DNA from: Treponema_C sp050320395
GTDB taxonomy: Bacteria > Spirochaetota > Spirochaetia > Treponematales > Treponemataceae
DNA length: 64,000 bases
Direction: 5' to 3'
Assembly (NCBI RefSeq): GCF_050320395.1
Contig: NZ_CP144459.1
Coordinates: forward strand, 248,001-312,000
Position 1 is the first letter of the stretch, and each line of letters starts with the position of its first letter. Positions 60,968-64,000 of the stretch are shown one piece after another. Both the position numbers and the translations under genes were made by a program. A model generated the notes under the pieces. That model saw nothing but the letters and a program-made list of their open reading frames with translations, was not told the DNA's origin and did not search any database.

Positions 60968-62051
60968 ACCTCTTCGCCTTTTTGCCTTTATCCTCTTATT
61001 GAACCTGTGCAGTGCTTCTTTTATAAGGGCGCAAAATTCCGATACAAGGGGCGGGGGAAAAAATCCCGAAAAAAAAGAGCCTGAAAAAAAAACTTCCATA
61101 TCGCTTCTTAATCCGTGGTTTTCGGCCCTGGATATTTCGCTTGTAAACTCCGCATCTTATCTGACAATCGGCGAGTTCGTTTATAAAAAAAATCCGGAAG
61201 GAAAAAAGATTCGGCTGAGCCGCCTCGATTGGGATAAAATCCTTATGTGGAAAATCGGTGTTAATTTGAACTGCGATATAAAGCGGTGGCGTATTTTTTT
61301 CGGTTCAGCCGCCGCTGTTCCCCTCTTTCATACTGCTTTTGTGGAAGACAGGGATTGGAAAACCTCGCCGGATGTTTTGTCGGATTTTTCGCAGCACCCG
61401 GTACGGCTTGACTCGCATTTTGACATAGGAACGGCGCTGGTTTATCGTATATGGGAGCCGAAAACATTTTCCGCCGGAGCGGGGGCCGGCTTTGAATATA
61501 TAAAAACCGAGATAACCGGATACGACGGGGAAAAAACACTGCCTGTGTCCGATAAAAAAAAGCTTTCGGGTGATGTCATCGCTTATAAACAGGAGCTGTA
61601 TCTCCCGTGGATTACGGGTTTTGTCGAATGGAAACCGCGCCCGATTTTTGAGACGGTACTCTGTATCTCCTTTTCTCCGGTAACCTTTGCCCAAGCTTTG
61701 GATACCCATTATCGGTATAATCCTTCAACGGGTATTTCCTTAAAACCGACAATCGGAAAAGAGTTTTTGGACCGCATGTACGGCTTTGCGGGTGTAAAGG
61801 GAGACCTCGTCTTTCGCTTTAATATTGCGGGAAAAGCCGGCCGGCCGGCAGCGGAAGAAAAATCGGCGGTGCCGCCGGTTCGCCATGCCGCCGAGCTTCG
61901 TTTAAATGCTCTGTACCTTCCCGAACTGAACGGAAAAACATACAAAAGAGTCGGCAGCTCTATGCCCTTTGCGTATTACAAAGAGTATGCAGCCGGCACC
62001 TCTTACCGCTCTTTCGGCATATCCTTGGCGTACTGCATACGGATGCGCTGA
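60957..62051 (+). CDS. Omptin-family outer-membrane protease, 364 aa
   Basis: Beta-barrel protease related to OmpT/Pla. Signal peptide residues 1-25, then a Lys/Glu/Pro-rich linker. Segments align with OmpT from memory: LSRLDWDK, the aspartate pair D131/D133 in FVEDRDW (OmpT VDQDW), HPVRLDSHFDIGTALVY, VIAYKQELYLPWITG, and the Asp249-x-His251 pair in ALDTHY (OmpT NDEHY). All four catalytic residues are therefore present. Activity against host peptides or plasminogen is inferred. Its start overlaps the pseudouridine synthase gene by 11 bp, and its 3' end overlaps the convergent tlyC-like gene by 49 bp. Confidence 0.85.
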   Translation: MKAKPLRLFAFILLLNLCSASFIRAQNSDTRGGGKNPEKKEPEKKTSISLLNPWFSALDISLVNSASYLTIGEFVYKKNPEGKKIRLSRLDWDKILMWKIGVNLNCDIKRWRIFFGSAAAVPLFHTAFVEDRDWKTSPDVLSDFSQHPVRLDSHFDIGTALVYRIWEPKTFSAGAGAGFEYIKTEITGYDGEKTLPVSDKKKLSGDVIAYKQELYLPWITGFVEWKPRPIFETVLCISFSPVTFAQALDTHYRYNPSTGISLKPTIGKEFLDRMYGFAGVKGDLVFRFNIAGKAGRPAAEEKSAVPPVRHAAELRLNALYLPELNGKTYKRVGSSMPFAYYKEYAAGTSYRSFGISLAYCIRMR

Positions 62052-63277
62052 ATGCGCCTGCGGCTTTGCTCTTCAACCGTAAATAAAACCGAACCGATTT
62101 TGATGCGCTCCGAGGTTTCGGGTAAATAGCCGAACTCTTCCAAAAGTTTGCCGCCTATCGTATCGAATTCCTGAGATATAAGGTTTAAGCCGAAAATATT
62201 GTTTATATCCGTTAAAAGTATGTCGCCGGGAATAATGAATTCGGAGGGGCTGATAAGGGTAATGCGTTCTTCGGCGGCCTTATCGCGGCTGTTGTATTCG
62301 TCGGTAATGCGTCCGAATACCGCTTTTAGGATATCGTCCATTGTAACGATACCGCGGTTGCTTCCGTGTTCGTCTACCACAACGGCAAAGTTTTGTTTTT
62401 CGGTTTTAAATATGTGTAAAAGCGACAGAGCCGTTTGCGCATCGGGTACAAAGAGAACCCTGTGCATAATATCGGGAAGGCAAAATGTTTCTTTGCTTCC
62501 GGTATAAAACAAAATATCCTTAAAATGAATTAAGCCCCGAATATCGTCGAAGGATTCACCGCAAACGGGAAGGCGCGAATAACCCGATTCGGCAACGGCT
62601 CGTACCGTTTCTTCATAGGATGCCGACGCGTTTACGGTTTTTATGAGGGCTCGGGGCCGCACTATATCGCGCACACGAAGATCGGTAAATTCAAAAATGC
62701 GGTGAAGCATTTCTTTTTCGCCGCTTTGTAAGGTTCCTTCAAGACTTCCCACATCAAAGAGGGTTTTTAATTCGTCCTCGGTTATTTGTCTTGAGTCGGA
62801 ATCCCATATATTGCTTAATAAAAAGGTAAAAGCCGATGCCGTCTTTAAAAAAACGGCTGTAAGAGGCGAAAAAACTGTGCGGAGCATGCATAAAAAATCG
62901 GCAAAACGGGACGCGGTTTCTTCGCTTTTGGACGCGGCTATGGTTTTGGGAAGAATTTCTCCGAAAACAATGATGATAAAGGTCATGACTGCCGCCGCCG
63001 CCGCGCTTCCGCCGTTTCCCATGAGGCTTACGGCGAGGGCCGCCGCAAGGGACGATGCCAAAGAATTTACAAAATTGTTTCCGATAAGGATTGCCGTTAA
63101 AACCGCAGGCAATTCTTTTTTTAGGGCTGCAATCGAACGGGCTTTGGGTTCTTTTTTTTTCAGCATTTGCCTCAGCCGGATATGAGAGAGGGACAAAAGG
63201 GCCGTTTCCGAGGACGAAAAAACGGCGGATGCGCCGATCAATAAAATTAAAATAAGGCTCATCGCGAAAATCGTCAT
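62003..63277 (-). CDS. CNNM/CBS-domain protein (TlyC/hemolysin-like), 424 aa
   Basis: CNNM transmembrane domain (residues 1 to about 175, with ASAVFSSSETALLSLSHIRLR and FGEILPKTIAASKSE), paired CBS domains (about 200-325, LRVRDIVRPRA, SRLPVCGESFDDIRGLIHFKDIL, AVVVDEHGSNRGIVTMDDIL) and a C-terminal CorC_HlyC domain (about 345-424). In other bacteria such proteins handle Mg/Co ion efflux; early spirochaete work called some of them hemolysins. ATG overlaps the stop of the upstream paralogue (ATGA), so the two are coupled. Confidence 0.93.
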   Translation of the reverse strand: MTIFAMSLILILLIGASAVFSSSETALLSLSHIRLRQMLKKKEPKARSIAALKKELPAVLTAILIGNNFVNSLASSLAAALAVSLMGNGGSAAAAAVMTFIIIVFGEILPKTIAASKSEETASRFADFLCMLRTVFSPLTAVFLKTASAFTFLLSNIWDSDSRQITEDELKTLFDVGSLEGTLQSGEKEMLHRIFEFTDLRVRDIVRPRALIKTVNASASYEETVRAVAESGYSRLPVCGESFDDIRGLIHFKDILFYTGSKETFCLPDIMHRVLFVPDAQTALSLLHIFKTEKQNFAVVVDEHGSNRGIVTMDDILKAVFGRITDEYNSRDKAAEERITLISPSEFIIPGDILLTDINNIFGLNLISQEFDTIGGKLLEEFGYLPETSERIKIGSVLFTVEEQSRRRIQRIRMQYAKDMPKER

Positions 63278-64000
63278 CGTGCTTCCTCCGCAAGAGGATG
63301 TTCCTCGGTTTGTATATGAACTTGACGGATTCTCATTCCCGCGACGGCCGTAACGGTAAAGCGGCGGCCTTCATACACAATCGAATCACCCGATACGGGA
63401 ACGCGGCCGAGTTTTTCCATGATAAAGCCTGCAACGGTTTCATGGTAGTCCGATTTCAAAGTAATTCCCAGCCGGTCGGATAAATCGAGGAGGCGGGTTT
63501 TTCCGCTTATGAGGGCTTCTTTTTCATTTATAAAAACGGTATCTTGAGATTCCGGAAAATAATATTCATCGTTTATCGTTCCGAAAATCTCTTCGGCTAT
63601 GTCTTCTTTGGTTAAAAGACCGGCCGTTCCCGAATACTCGTCAAGGACAATCGCGATGGTTTGATTTTTTTCGTATAAAATCTGCTGAACGGCCGTCATG
63701 TTTTTTGTTTCCAAAATAAAAAGAGGCGGCCTCATGATTTTTTTTACGGAAAAAGAAGCGGGATCGCCTGAATACAGGAGTACGTCCTTGACGTATAAAA
63801 CACCCCTTATATCGTCGATATCCTTTCCCAAAACGGGAAAACGCGAAAGGCGGGATTTTTGCGAGCGTTCAAGCACTTCGGTGTAGCCGGCATTGTGCGC
63901 AATGCTGACTATTTCGGTACGGGGAACCATAATATCGCGCGCTTCAAGGTCGGTAAAGGTAAAGACTCGGTGCATCATTTGTTCGCCCGCCGAATGAATG
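63274..64000 (-). CDS. CNNM/CBS-domain protein, C-terminal part (runs off window)
   Basis: Paralogue of the downstream gene. The frame is open to base 64000 and reads IHSAGEQMMHRVFTFTDLEARDIMVPRTE, the segment linking CNNM and CBS domains. CBS pair (SRLSRFPVLGKDIDDIRGVLYVKDVLL, IAIVLDEYSGTAGLLTKEDIAEEIFG) and CorC_HlyC C-terminus are inside the window; the membrane domain lies to the right. Two adjacent such genes suggest a heteromeric transporter. Confidence 0.92.
   Translation of the reverse strand, partial: IHSAGEQMMHRVFTFTDLEARDIMVPRTEIVSIAHNAGYTEVLERSQKSRLSRFPVLGKDIDDIRGVLYVKDVLLYSGDPASFSVKKIMRPPLFILETKNMTAVQQILYEKNQTIAIVLDEYSGTAGLLTKEDIAEEIFGTINDEYYFPESQDTVFINEKEALISGKTRLLDLSDRLGITLKSDYHETVAGFIMEKLGRVPVSGDSIVYEGRRFTVTAVAGMRIRQVHIQTEEHPLAEEAR

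Overview
The window is chromosomal DNA from a spirochaete, most likely an oral-type Treponema of about 45% GC (T. vincentii/T. medium range; this is inferred from gene content, not computed). Pointers are a 397-residue trans-2-enoyl reductase of the Treponema Ter/FabV type inside a full type II fatty-acid locus, paired TlyC/CNNM-CBS proteins, outer-membrane barrels with guanine-tract switches, and a lipoprotein with a formylglycine-generating-enzyme (FGE) fold like the Treponema variable proteins.

Layout. 1-4.9 kb: Fic protein (cut by the left edge), a membrane protein, htpG, and an AraC regulator. 5-12.2 kb: an L-rhamnose locus (isomerase, class II aldolase, ribose-type ABC importer, mutarotase) with no kinase. 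12.2-16.1 kb: uridine phosphorylase, a lipase-FGE lipoprotein with T8/G10 tracts in its signal peptide, gene debris, and a DUF4258/YgiT-type toxin-antitoxin pair. 16.2-25.7 kb: a HisA-HisI-HisE fusion with hisD, a ketopantoate reductase-like gene, an acyltransferase, an O-acetylhomoserine sulfhydrylase, an AlbA_2/GHKL regulator behind helically phased ATTGAAGT repeats, and an acyl-CoA synthetase. 25.8-34.8 kb: a carbohydrate ABC importer without an ATPase gene, purD, a YtrA-like GntR/ABC operon, an EamA transporter, and an outer-membrane protein whose promoter spacer contains 22 consecutive G. 34.9-44.5 kb: fabH-fabD-fabG-fabF-fabZ-ter-accB-accC-accD-accA. Then come three inverted repeats, tRNA-Ala(GGC) and malQ.

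46.5-60.2 kb is a defence island: SNF2-type helicase, DUF4391, 5-cytosine methyltransferase, a protein with two GHKL ATPase domains, a receiver protein whose C-terminus carries an RNxxAH (HEPN-type) motif, and type III Mod and Res. The first five genes are clearly AT-rich, whereas Res and most of Mod have host-like composition. The island therefore looks mosaic, with a two-component-like kinase/receiver-HEPN module lodged in a restriction-modification operon. This is the best candidate for an undescribed system. 60.2-64 kb: RluA-type pseudouridine synthase, an omptin-family outer-membrane protease, and two CNNM/CBS proteins (the last cut by the right edge).

All calls come from reading the sequence and from recalled family motifs. 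No searches, alignments or structure predictions were run.
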